This document shows, piece by piece, positions 8,420 to 16,736 of a stretch of 64,000 nt of DNA. The stretch is from Pseudoalteromonas luteoviolacea S2607 (GTDB lineage Bacteria > Pseudomonadota > Gammaproteobacteria > Enterobacterales > Alteromonadaceae). The DNA lies in contig NZ_AUXV01000073.1 in assembly GCF_001625575.1 (NCBI RefSeq), forward strand, positions 1-64,000, in the 5' to 3' direction. Both the position numbers and the translations under genes were made by a program. How positions within the stretch are numbered: position 1 is the first letter of the stretch; each line of letters starts with the position of its first letter. Below the pieces are notes generated by a model. It saw nothing but the letters and a program-made list of their open reading frames with translations, did not search any database and was not told where the DNA came from.

Positions 8420-9166
8420 ATGTCAAATATATTTGATTTACAAGGTAAAATTGTTCTAGTTACCGGTGCGAGTAGAGGTATTGGTAAATCGGTTGCTCAA
8501 ACTCTTGTAGCACAAGGTGCTACTGTACTAGGTACTGCTACTAGTGATTCTGGTGCTGAAAAAATCAGTGAGTACCTTGGTGAAAACGGTAAAGGTTATA
8601 AATTAAACGTCACTGATGTTGAGTCAATTGATACTGTATTGAAGCAGATCAAAGCTGATTTTGGTGATGTTGATGTACTAGTCAACAATGCTGGTATCAC
8701 TCGCGATAATCTACTTATGCGTATGAAAGATGATGAGTGGACAGATATTATTGACACTAATTTAAGTGCAATCTATCGTTTATCAAAAGCTGTGCTTCGT
8801 CCAATGATGAAGAAGAAGTGTGGCCGTATCATCAATATCGGTTCTGTAGTTGGTACTATGGGTAATGCTGGTCAAGCTAACTATGCAGCAGCTAAAGCGG
8901 GTGTAATTGGTTTTTCTAAATCACTTGCGCGTGAGGTTGCTTCTCGTGGTATTACAGTTAATGTTATTGCACCTGGCTTTATCAAGACAGATATGACAGA
9001 CGAGCTGACAGAAGAACAAAAAGCAGCAACGCTTGCAAACGTTCCTGCAGCGCGTTTGGGTCAACCTGAAGAGATCGCAGCAGCAGTTGCATACCTAGCT
9101 TCAGATGCAGCAGCGTATATTTCTGGTGAAACGTTGCATGTTAATGGCGCGATGTACATGGTTTAA
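8420..9166 (+). CDS. fabG: 3-oxoacyl-ACP reductase
   Basis: FabG is the NADPH-dependent short-chain dehydrogenase that reduces 3-oxoacyl-ACP in the elongation cycle. The 248-residue protein has the Rossmann motif TGASRGIG at about 15-22, NNAG near 89-92, and the catalytic triad Ser142, Tyr155 and Lys159 (SVVG...YAAAK). The PGFIKTDMTDEL loop and the C-terminal HVNGAMYM are typical of FabG rather than of general SDR enzymes. It sits between fabD and acpP as in enteric bacteria, with a 209-bp spacer carrying an acpP promoter after it. Confidence 0.97.
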   Translation: MSNIFDLQGKIVLVTGASRGIGKSVAQTLVAQGATVLGTATSDSGAEKISEYLGENGKGYKLNVTDVESIDTVLKQIKADFGDVDVLVNNAGITRDNLLMRMKDDEWTDIIDTNLSAIYRLSKAVLRPMMKKKCGRIINIGSVVGTMGNAGQANYAAAKAGVIGFSKSLAREVASRGITVNVIAPGFIKTDMTDELTEEQKAATLANVPAARLGQPEEIAAAVAYLASDAAAYISGETLHVNGAMYMV

Positions 9167-9295
9167 AGATTACAATTTAATTTAAATTTTTGTGATCTTG
9201 CCGCAAACAAGCTTGATATTGGCCTTAAAATAGGCGATAAAGTAAAAAAATATTTCGTAACAGGTTTGACCAGACAAAAAAGTCATAGTCAATCC

Positions 9296-9324
9296 TTGAA
9301 TCAATACATGATGCGCCGTAAACT
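9296..9324 (+). promoter_or_regulatory. Putative acpP promoter
   Basis: TTGAAT at 9296-9301 and TAAACT at 9319-9324 are 17 bp apart, about 50 bp before the acpP start. A dedicated promoter fits the very high acyl carrier protein demand in the cell. The assignment rests on sequence alone. Confidence 0.5.
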
Positions 9325-9375
9325 ACGCCGCAATCTGAAAATTAACGCAAAAGCGTTTTAATAAAGGAAAGAAGA

Positions 9376-9612
9376 ATGAGCGACATCCAAGAACGCGTAA
9401 AAAAAATCATCGTTGAACAACTAGGTGTTAAAGAAGAAGAAGTTAAATCTGAAGCGTCTTTCGTAGACGACCTAGGTGCTGATTCTCTTGATACTGTCGA
9501 GCTAGTAATGGCTCTAGAAGAAGAGTTCGATACTGAGATCCCTGATGAAGAAGCTGAGAAAATCACTACTGTTCAGGCAGCGATCGACTACGTTACTGCT
9601 CACGCTGAGTAA
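9376..9612 (+). CDS. acpP: Acyl carrier protein
   Basis: ACP carries the growing acyl chain on a 4'-phosphopantetheine arm for fatty acid, phospholipid and lipid A synthesis. The 78-residue acidic protein has the attachment motif GADSLDTVEL with the modified serine at position 37 and the usual four-helix ACP fold pattern. A strong AAGGAAAGAAG ribosome site precedes the ATG. A hairpin follows the gene before fabF. Confidence 0.98.
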   Translation: MSDIQERVKKIIVEQLGVKEEEVKSEASFVDDLGADSLDTVELVMALEEEFDTEIPDEEAEKITTVQAAIDYVTAHAE

Positions 9613-9626
9613 TTAACGGATCTGAA

Positions 9627-9644
9627 GGGCAGCACTCGCTGCCC
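9627..9644 (+). terminator. Hairpin between acpP and fabF
   Basis: GGGCAGC / GCTGCCC form a 7-bp GC-rich stem with a 4-nt ACTC loop just after the acpP stop. There is no strong T-run, so it may act as a partial terminator or 3'-end stabiliser that lowers fabF expression relative to acpP. Confidence 0.6.
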
Positions 9645-9693
9645 TCATTCATTCTACCCCCGCAAAATTTCAAATCCCTTTTTGGAGGAAACC

Positions 9694-10932
9694 GTGGCTA
9701 AACGTCGAGTCGTAGTAACTGGCTTAGGTATGTTGACGCCGCTAGGTAATGATGTTCAGTCAACCTGGCAAGGCCTGTTAGAAGGTCGCAGTGGCATTTC
9801 AAATATCACGCATTTTGATACATCGAGTTTTGGAACTAAGTTTGCTGGCTTAGTTAACGACTTTGATGCGACAGAATACATGTCCAAAAAAGACACAAAA
9901 AAAATGGACTTGTTTATTCAGTATGGTATCGCAGCTGGTGTCCAAGCATTAAAGGATTCAGGTTTAGAGATCACTGAGCAAAACGCAGCTCGTGTAGGTG
10001 TTGCAGTGGGCTCAGGTATTGGTGGTCTAACGCTTATTGAAGAAAACCACCACAAATTAATTGCAAGCGGTCCTCGTAAGCTTTCTCCGTTTTATGTGCC
10101 TTCGACAATCATTAACATGATTTCAGGTCACCTTTCCATCATGCATGGACTAAGAGGCCCGAATATCTCAATCGTGACGGCTTGTACAACTGGCTTGCAT
10201 AACATTGGTCACGCAGCACGTATGATTGCATACGGCGATGCAGACGCAATGGTTGCAGGTGGTGCTGAAAAAGCATCAACTCCGATTGGTATGGGTGGAT
10301 TTAGTGCCGCTCGTGCGCTTTCAACTCGCAATGACGATCCGCAAGCGGCCTCACGCCCTTGGGATAAAGACCGTGATGGATTTGTACTAGCAGATGGCGC
10401 TGGTGTAATTGTACTCGAAGAGTACGAACATGCTAAAGCGCGTGGTGCGAAGATTTATGCCGAACTTGTTGGTTTTGGTATGAGTGGCGACGCTTACCAT
10501 ATGACATCTCCACCAGAAGATGGTTCTGGTGCTGCACTGGCTATGGAAAATGCGTTAAACGATGCTGGTGTTAACGCTGAGCAAATCGGTTATATTAACG
10601 CACATGGTACATCAACTCCTGCAGGTGACATTGCTGAGACTTCAGCGGTGAAATCAATTTTTGGCGATGCCGCGAAGAATGTAATGGTTAGTTCGTCTAA
10701 ATCGATGATGGGTCATTTATTAGGTGCAGCAGGCTCAGTTGAGTCGATTATCAGCATCTTGTCTTTAGTTGACCAAAAAGTATCACCAACAATTAACCTA
10801 GACAACCCTGATGAAGGGTGTGATTTAGATTATGTTCCTCATACAGCTCGAGACGCTAAGCTTGATTACGCTTTGTGTAACTCGTTTGGTTTTGGTGGAA
10901 CAAACGGCTCATTGTTATTTAAAAAGATTTAA
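9694..10932 (+). CDS. fabF: 3-oxoacyl-ACP synthase II
   Basis: FabF (KAS II) condenses malonyl-ACP with acyl-ACP and controls the C16 to C18 elongation used for temperature adjustment of membranes. The start is set at GTG 9694, which gives V/MAKRRVVVTGLGM aligned with E. coli MSKRRVVVTGLGM; a GGAGGAA ribosome site sits just upstream. A TTG 12 bp earlier falls on that ribosome site and is rejected. The protein is 412 residues with active-site Cys164 in TACTTG and the two catalytic histidines in NAHGTSTPAGD and MGHLLGAAG. An intrinsic terminator follows. Confidence 0.97.
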   Translation: MAKRRVVVTGLGMLTPLGNDVQSTWQGLLEGRSGISNITHFDTSSFGTKFAGLVNDFDATEYMSKKDTKKMDLFIQYGIAAGVQALKDSGLEITEQNAARVGVAVGSGIGGLTLIEENHHKLIASGPRKLSPFYVPSTIINMISGHLSIMHGLRGPNISIVTACTTGLHNIGHAARMIAYGDADAMVAGGAEKASTPIGMGGFSAARALSTRNDDPQAASRPWDKDRDGFVLADGAGVIVLEEYEHAKARGAKIYAELVGFGMSGDAYHMTSPPEDGSGAALAMENALNDAGVNAEQIGYINAHGTSTPAGDIAETSAVKSIFGDAAKNVMVSSSKSMMGHLLGAAGSVESIISILSLVDQKVSPTINLDNPDEGCDLDYVPHTARDAKLDYALCNSFGFGGTNGSLLFKKI

Positions 10933-10952
10933 GTAAGCAAAGTGAGCAAGAT

Positions 10953-10978
10953 AAGCCTGGCGTAGCCGGGCTTTTTTA
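10953..10978 (+). terminator. Rho-independent terminator after fabF
   Basis: AAGCCTGGC / GCCGGGCTT pair (one G-U) around a GTA loop and are followed by a T-run. This separates fabF from pabC, whose own ribosome site lies immediately downstream. Confidence 0.85.
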
Positions 10979-10993
10979 TTTCTGGAGGAATAT

Positions 10994-11758
10994 ATGGATG
11001 TGAGTCACAAAGATCGCGGCTTAAACTACGGAGACGGTTTTTTTACAACGGTTAAAATTGACTCTGGTGCTCTGGCTCTGTGGGATTATCATCTTATACG
11101 ACTCCAAGAGTGTGAACAACGGTTAGGCTTTCCTGCTTTGGATTACAAGCGCTTGACGAGTCAATGTCAAGAAGCAGTCAAACAATGCCAATCAGGCTTT
11201 TTAAAAGTATTGATTACTCGGGGGTGTGGTGGCAGAGGTTATGGCGTGCCAGCAAATCCAACTCCGAAAATTATTATTACCCAAGGCGACCTCCCAAGTC
11301 ATTATGAGGACTGGAAAAAGAACGGAGTATCGCTTGGTTATAGTGACATACAGCTGGGACACCAACCTTTGTTTGCAGGCCTTAAAACACTCAATCGTTT
11401 AGAGCAAGTTATGATTAAGCAAGCTGCACAAAATAGTTTGTTTGACGATGTTTTGGTTGAAGATATTGCAGGCAACATAATCGAAAGTTCAGCAAGTAAT
11501 ATTCTAGTTGTTAAAAATGGTAGCGTGTTTACGCCAAAATTGGATATGTGTGGTATATCTGGGGTCTATTTACGCTATATGTGCAGCCAGGTCGAAGTGA
11601 CAGAGCGAAGAATACAGCGCCAAGATTTGGTGCACGCAGATGCCATCTATATATGCAACAGTTTGATGGGCCTAGTGCCAGTGAAATCGCTAGACAAACA
11701 AATATTTGATGTGCAAACTGCTTTGCAATTAAAAGAAGAGATAGAAGCACCTGAATGA
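10994..11758 (+). CDS. pabC: Aminodeoxychorismate lyase
   Basis: PabC is a PLP-dependent fold-type IV enzyme that releases pyruvate from 4-amino-4-deoxychorismate to give p-aminobenzoate for folate. The 254-residue protein has DRGLNYGDGFFTT at the N-terminus, the glycine-rich ITRGCGGRGYG segment, the PLP-lysine region GLKTLNRLEQVM and the ESSASNIL cofactor loop. It begins about 10 residues later than E. coli PabC. A GGAGGAA ribosome site supports the ATG. Its stop overlaps the mltG start (ATGA), the order seen in E. coli. Confidence 0.93.
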   Translation: MDVSHKDRGLNYGDGFFTTVKIDSGALALWDYHLIRLQECEQRLGFPALDYKRLTSQCQEAVKQCQSGFLKVLITRGCGGRGYGVPANPTPKIIITQGDLPSHYEDWKKNGVSLGYSDIQLGHQPLFAGLKTLNRLEQVMIKQAAQNSLFDDVLVEDIAGNIIESSASNILVVKNGSVFTPKLDMCGISGVYLRYMCSQVEVTERRIQRQDLVHADAIYICNSLMGLVPVKSLDKQIFDVQTALQLKEEIEAPE

Positions 11759-12735
11759 TCCGCTATTTGTTGTTTGCTATTGCATTGCTAGCCTCCATTG
11801 TTATTTTTTTGAGTTACAGTCTATATGATCGGGTACATAACGAGCCTTTGTCTCTTAACCAAACATATGTGCAAATAGAGAACGGGGATACATTCAACAG
11901 GTTATGTACAGAATGGCAAGTAGCAGGTGCGCTACAGAGTTGCTGGCCTTATAAATTGTACAGCAAGTTAAATCCAAACAACTTTACCCTCAAAGCTGGC
12001 GTGTATGAGGTATCCTCTCTGACAGTATGGTCAGCCATCAACAAAATAAACAAAGGTATTAAGGCTGATTTCACTTTTACAATCATTGAAGGTGAAAGCT
12101 ATCAAGCTATTGTTGACAAGCTGAAAGTGAGCGAGTTTTTGGTTTTTGACCTACCAAAAATTGACGTTAAGACACATTTTCAGTTTGGAAACGCACACCC
12201 GGAGGGGTGGTTGTACCCTGAAACATATCACTATGAGGGGGGGACAAGTGCATCAGCTTTACTGACTAGAGCCCATGATAAAATGAAACGTCAGCTTGAT
12301 GATGTTTGGGCTAAAAGAGATGCCGATATTCCACTAAAAAATAAATATGAAGCGCTCATATTGGCCTCGATTATAGAAAAGGAGTCGGGTCAGGCTGCAG
12401 AACGCAGTACCATATCCTCTGTATTTCATAATCGTCTGAATAAAGGAATGCGGCTTCAAACAGATCCAACGGTTATTTATGGTTTAGGCAAGAGATATAA
12501 CGGTGACATTAAACGTGTCCATTTAAAAGAGCATACCCCTTACAACACTTATCGCATTAATGGCTTGCCACCCACACCGATTGCAATGCCGTCACAAGAT
12601 GCTCTGTTGGCCGCGGTACAACCAAAAAGCACTGACTATTTCTATTTTGTTTCTAAAGGGAACGGCGAGCACTACTTTTCTAAATCACTAAAAGAGCACA
12701 ACCAGGCTGTGCGCAAATATATATTGAAAAAGTGA
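11755..12735 (+). CDS. mltG: Endolytic murein transglycosylase MltG (YceG)
   Basis: MltG is an inner-membrane lytic transglycosylase that cuts nascent glycan strands and is thought to set their length. The 326-residue protein has an N-terminal membrane anchor (about 3-23), a LysM-like segment (LNQTYVQIENGDTFNRLC) and the YceG catalytic domain. That domain contains ASIIEKES near residue 205 with the catalytic Glu, followed by RLQTDPTVIYGLG and NTYRINGLPPTPI. It is translationally coupled to pabC. In E. coli tmk and holB follow; here the operon ends at a terminator. Confidence 0.94.
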   Translation: MIRYLLFAIALLASIVIFLSYSLYDRVHNEPLSLNQTYVQIENGDTFNRLCTEWQVAGALQSCWPYKLYSKLNPNNFTLKAGVYEVSSLTVWSAINKINKGIKADFTFTIIEGESYQAIVDKLKVSEFLVFDLPKIDVKTHFQFGNAHPEGWLYPETYHYEGGTSASALLTRAHDKMKRQLDDVWAKRDADIPLKNKYEALILASIIEKESGQAAERSTISSVFHNRLNKGMRLQTDPTVIYGLGKRYNGDIKRVHLKEHTPYNTYRINGLPPTPIAMPSQDALLAAVQPKSTDYFYFVSKGNGEHYFSKSLKEHNQAVRKYILKK

Positions 12736-12742
12736 GCTACAA

Positions 12743-12763
12743 AAGCCGCCTAGAGGCGGCTTG
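12743..12763. terminator. Bidirectional terminator between mltG and the deacetylase gene
   Basis: A perfect AAGCCGCC / GGCGGCTT stem with a TAGA loop lies between two convergent genes. Short T-runs occur on both strands. Confidence 0.8.
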
Positions 12764-12769
12764 TTTCAA

Positions 12770-14335
12770 TTATTTACTTTCAAACTCAACGGTCAGTGTC
12801 TGATTTGAGGTGAGGTCCTTAAAGGTATATTCTGTAAGTGCCCCGATATTGACACCATTTAGCGTTACACTTTTCACTCGAGCATTAGCGGCCGCTTCAA
12901 AGAAGAAAGTTTGCCCGTTGCTTGGGCTAACTAACACATCGCCATACGTGTCACCATTAGGGGTCACTGACCCTAAGTGCATGACTTTAGTTGCTTGTTC
13001 TTTGGTGATTAATTTCCAAGGATCATAGTCTACCGCGAGTGCACCAGGCGCAGTGTCTGCATACCATTTGGCTTCAAAGTATTTGCCATCATGATATACC
13101 TGATCGCCTTTGCGATAAATGCTGCCTTGGATGAAGGTAGGGCTGGCGCCAATACTTTGCACAGTCACTACTTTTCCATCTGTCAGTGGTTTTGGATTTC
13201 GCATCCACTCAACAATATCTTTAAATGGGACGATACGTACCACTGGTTGCCCATTTACTTTTAAGCTTAACGCATACTGGATAAACTCCTCGATCGCTTG
13301 TTGGCGCTCAATATAAGTTGTTGCTCTACCACCTTTGTCATATTCAGATGCATATATGTTAGCGTGTGCGCCATATAGAAGAGGAGAGCGGTTACCCTCT
13401 AATCTTAAGTGTAAGTTGTGTTTTAAAATCGCCAGAACTTCGTCTTTACTCATTGCACTGCCAACCCACATATTGGTGTCAAATGCGACCATTTTCCCAC
13501 CAAAAGGTTTCTCAAAAACGTTTGAAGGCAGTTGCCACAGCCCTGGGAAGTTACCTACGTCGGGCTTACCAACGCGTTTCGTTGGTGTTCCGTTGTTCAT
13601 CGTATACGGCCAAGGGTTATTGGTGCCATTGTATTGATTGCCCCAGCCCTCTTCTATACTGGTGTCATACACGAAATTACCCTTTACTAAAGCTGAAAAA
13701 AGGGCGTTGTTATGATTAAGGTAGGGCGTTCTAAATCCAATAATTTCACCTACGGGTATGCCTGGACCTGCTGCGTCATTTGCGCCCGAATTTAATTCAT
13801 AGGGGTCAAACGGCTTACTTAACCAAGTTTGTGTAATATTCAGCTCCTCTGTCCACTCTTGTTCAGAAAAGTTATTTGTATCTGGGCCGCCATCGCGGTG
13901 GCTCCATGTGTGGTTGCCAACTTCATGGCCGTCTAACCAAGCTTGACGCCACGCATGTTTAATACCGACAGGGTCGTTTGCAATTGACTCAATGTATGAC
14001 GGCGTGTTGTAGAAACTGAATCTGACTGGCGAGCCATCAAATGTTGCTGCATTATTCGCGGTATTGGCATTTTCCAATTGCTTGGTAAAATTGATAATCC
14101 AATCCATTCCTTCTTTCGAGCCGTTGTCATCAAAACCAATAGATATAAACAGAGGTACTTGCACGGGCCGTAATTGCGCTGGGGGCATTTGGCTCCACGG
14201 CTGGTTATCAGAGTAATCATAGCTGGTAGATTGCTTGACACTGGCGCCTTGTACGTTTGCATCTTGTGCAAGTGCAGTAGCTGAAATACATGTCATTATC
14301 CCAAGAGCAATTGAAGTGAGCTTAAACTTCATCAT
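12770..14335 (-). CDS. Secreted chitin-oligosaccharide deacetylase with chitin-binding module
   Basis: A 521-residue exported carbohydrate esterase family 4 (NodB-type) enzyme. Residues 1-23 form a signal peptide ending ALAQ. The deacetylase domain has the paired Asp in SIGFDDNG (69-70) and the metal-binding H-x3-H in GNHTWSH (His142, His146). GFRTPYLNHN follows near 205. The order resembles the chitin-oligosaccharide deacetylases of Vibrio and Shewanella, which remove acetyl from the reducing-end-proximal GlcNAc of chitin dimers. A CBM5/12-like chitin-binding module follows (about 400-445: YRKGDQVYHDGKYFEAKWY...DPWKLI), then a short beta-rich C-terminal domain. The start may be 14335 or the adjacent ATG at 14332. 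The gene stands alone and points to chitin use. Confidence 0.88.
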   Translation of the reverse strand: MMKFKLTSIALGIMTCISATALAQDANVQGASVKQSTSYDYSDNQPWSQMPPAQLRPVQVPLFISIGFDDNGSKEGMDWIINFTKQLENANTANNAATFDGSPVRFSFYNTPSYIESIANDPVGIKHAWRQAWLDGHEVGNHTWSHRDGGPDTNNFSEQEWTEELNITQTWLSKPFDPYELNSGANDAAGPGIPVGEIIGFRTPYLNHNNALFSALVKGNFVYDTSIEEGWGNQYNGTNNPWPYTMNNGTPTKRVGKPDVGNFPGLWQLPSNVFEKPFGGKMVAFDTNMWVGSAMSKDEVLAILKHNLHLRLEGNRSPLLYGAHANIYASEYDKGGRATTYIERQQAIEEFIQYALSLKVNGQPVVRIVPFKDIVEWMRNPKPLTDGKVVTVQSIGASPTFIQGSIYRKGDQVYHDGKYFEAKWYADTAPGALAVDYDPWKLITKEQATKVMHLGSVTPNGDTYGDVLVSPSNGQTFFFEAAANARVKSVTLNGVNIGALTEYTFKDLTSNQTLTVEFESK

Positions 14336-14709
14336 AATTTCCTTAGTTATGGCCCAAATTGTAAATCAAATAAAATTTACAAATGGGCGATGCGTTTTTA
14401 GAAGCCATTTTCTGCAAATTATTGTACCTAAATATACACTTATTCAACTTTGATTGAGCGCAAGGGATTTTTGTGAGTTCGTTTTGTTGATTTTTATAAT
14501 TAGTAAATACAGTTACTTGAAGTGTTTTTTTGAATGTGTCTCAATATGTAATTAAGGATTATGGAATTGTAATTGTTGCTTATTTTGTAACATGAGTTTG
14601 TCGGTGGTTAGATGCTATACAATACTTGTCTCATATAGCTGTATATTGTCTACAAATATGATATTTCTGTAGCCGAAATATTGTTAAAAATACTCTGGGA
14701 GCAGCTCAC
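14336..14709. promoter_or_regulatory. Divergent promoter region between the deacetylase and DUF885 genes
   Basis: This 374-bp AT-rich region separates two divergent genes. It must hold both promoters. A TATACAAT -10-like box lies near 14618-14625, and GGGAGCAG before 14710 serves as the ribosome site. I see no gene in it. Confidence 0.5.
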
Positions 14710-16584
14710 ATGAACAAGCTAAACGCACTCGCTTTAGCGGTAATGATTGGTCTAACAGGATGTGCACAAGAAACCACATCGAGTAAATTAAGTAGTAGCA
14801 ATGAAATGTCATCGCAGCAAACACTCAGCCGTGTAGATGTTGATAAGGTGGTTGAGCAATATACGCGTGAGTTTATCGCTCATCAGCCAGCTATGGCCAC
14901 GTCACTTAAGCTAGATAGTGCAGATTACGGTGTGTACGCGAACAGGTTACCAGATTATTCTGTGGCCGGCATGCAGGCATTACAAATTGATATGGAGCGT
15001 GCTGCTGAACAACTTAAGCAGCTTCAAACAGCTAAGTTGACAGACAAAGACCTATTGCATGTGCAAGTAAATGAGGTAATAGCACGTTATTATGCTGGCG
15101 ATAAGGTCTTCGCTGCGGGTTACGTTGACACTTGGGGTGGCCATTTACCTTATATCGTGAACCAAATATCTGGGCCCCTGATGGATGTACCAGGTGTACT
15201 GCAAAACCAACATGGCGTTGAAAGCGAGGCAGATGCCAAAGCTTACATCGACCGTTTATCTGCTTTTGCCAACATGGTGGATCAGGTAAAAGAAAAAGTA
15301 CTTGCGGATGCCAAGCGTGGCGTCATTCTTCCAAAGCCGCTGTTTCCTAATACGCTCGCATATTTAAATGGGTATACTCAGCCAGCTGCAAACGAGCATG
15401 TTTTGGTTACATCCTTCAAAGACAAGTTAAATAATCTTGATAGTGTAAGTGAGCAAGCCAAAAATAATTATGTCAAAGCGGCACAAGATGTGATGGTTAA
15501 TCAGGTTTACCCAGCATTCGAACGCATCGCTCATGAAATGAAAGTACTAGAAAAGCAAGCCTCAGATAAAGTGGGTATCTGGGCGCAACCAAATGGCGAA
15601 GCATTCTATCAACATGCAATCACTTATTTGGCTGACTCGGACATGACCGCTGAGCAAATTCATGAAGTTGGCAAAGCGGAAGTCGAACGTATATCTAACA
15701 GAATGGACGAGATCTTACGCGCTAACGGCTATACCAAAGGGTCTGTCAGCGAACGTATGCAGCTGCTTAATGAAGAGCCTCGCTTTCTGTTTGCAGATAG
15801 TGATGAGGGCCGCCAAGAGTTATTAGAGTTTTTAAGAGGTGAAATCAAAGTTATCAATGAGAAAGCGCCACACTATTTCTCGACTTTGCCGCCGCAAAAG
15901 GTTGAAGTTAAACGCATTCCTGTTGAGGTCGAGGCGGGCGCGCCTGGTGGGTATTACTACGGCCCATCCTTGGACGGCAGTCGCCCGGGTGTTTTCGCAA
16001 TTAACTTGAAAGACATGAAAGCGGTTCCTAGTTTTGGTTTAAAAACGCTTACTTACCATGAAGCGGTTCCAGGCCACCACTTCCAAATTGCACTTAATAT
16101 GTTGCAAACGGATATTGGACTGATGCGTCAAAATGCCTCTTTTAATGGCTATATCGAGGGATGGGCGCTGTATTCTGAATTACTCGCATATGAAATGGGT
16201 ATGTACGAAAATGACCCATTTGGTGACTTGGGTCGTTTACAAGCTGAAGCCTACAGAGCCGCTCGTCTAGTGGTCGATACCGGACTACATTACAAGAAAT
16301 GGAGCCGTGAAGAGGCCATTGCTTACTTCGCTGAGGCAACAGGGTCAGCGATGAGTGATGTCGTCCCGGCTATTGATCGATACATTGCGTGGCCTGGTCA
16401 AGCACTGGGTTATAAGCTTGGTATGCTTAAGTTTGAAGCGCTTAGAAAAGAGGCGCAACAGGCATTGGGAGACAAGTTTGATATGACTTCTTTCCATGAT
16501 GAGATTCTCTTAAAAGGTGCTCGTCCACTGGCTTTGGTTGAACAAGATATCGCGCGTTGGGTTGAGAAACGCAAGTCGATGTAA
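14710..16584 (+). CDS. DUF885 family lipoprotein, putative zinc metallopeptidase
   Basis: A 624-residue exported lipoprotein. The N-terminus is a lipoprotein signal ending LTGC (Cys18). The rest is the DUF885 domain, which is distantly related to M3/M32-like peptidases. The motif HEAVPGHHFQ near residue 450 fits an HExxxH-type zinc site, and YIEGWALYSE near 480 supplies a conserved Glu. RLQAEAYRAARLVVDTGLH and AIDRYIAWPGQALGYK are further family signatures. Peptidase activity is inferred from the family; the substrate is unknown. A terminator follows, so it is transcribed alone. Confidence 0.88.
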   Translation: MNKLNALALAVMIGLTGCAQETTSSKLSSSNEMSSQQTLSRVDVDKVVEQYTREFIAHQPAMATSLKLDSADYGVYANRLPDYSVAGMQALQIDMERAAEQLKQLQTAKLTDKDLLHVQVNEVIARYYAGDKVFAAGYVDTWGGHLPYIVNQISGPLMDVPGVLQNQHGVESEADAKAYIDRLSAFANMVDQVKEKVLADAKRGVILPKPLFPNTLAYLNGYTQPAANEHVLVTSFKDKLNNLDSVSEQAKNNYVKAAQDVMVNQVYPAFERIAHEMKVLEKQASDKVGIWAQPNGEAFYQHAITYLADSDMTAEQIHEVGKAEVERISNRMDEILRANGYTKGSVSERMQLLNEEPRFLFADSDEGRQELLEFLRGEIKVINEKAPHYFSTLPPQKVEVKRIPVEVEAGAPGGYYYGPSLDGSRPGVFAINLKDMKAVPSFGLKTLTYHEAVPGHHFQIALNMLQTDIGLMRQNASFNGYIEGWALYSELLAYEMGMYENDPFGDLGRLQAEAYRAARLVVDTGLHYKKWSREEAIAYFAEATGSAMSDVVPAIDRYIAWPGQALGYKLGMLKFEALRKEAQQALGDKFDMTSFHDEILLKGARPLALVEQDIARWVEKRKSM

Positions 16585-16599
16585 AGGTATTTATGTTTT

Positions 16600-16623
16600 A
16601 AAAGGGCTTATGGCCCTTTTTTT
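16600..16623 (+). terminator. Terminator after the DUF885 gene
   Basis: AAAGGGC / GCCCTTT stem with a TTATG loop followed by a run of seven T. Confidence 0.9.
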
Positions 16624-16736
16624 ATGTGTCAAATTGACGTTGATACACATTGGTACATTCAGCAGCTAGCTGATACGTATTCATTTTTTGATGAGCCATA
16701 TACTTGACTTAAATGAAAAACGATATGGATACCAAT

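Noticed and set aside
16670..16682. CAGCTAGCTG palindrome before the beta-lactamase-like gene as an operator
   Set aside because: A single short palindrome without a matching second site is too weak to call.
16713..16736. Upstream ATG codons for the beta-lactamase-like gene
   Set aside because: They would put an acidic, polar stretch before the lipoprotein signal; ATG 16737 gives a clean signal peptide, although the choice is not certain.
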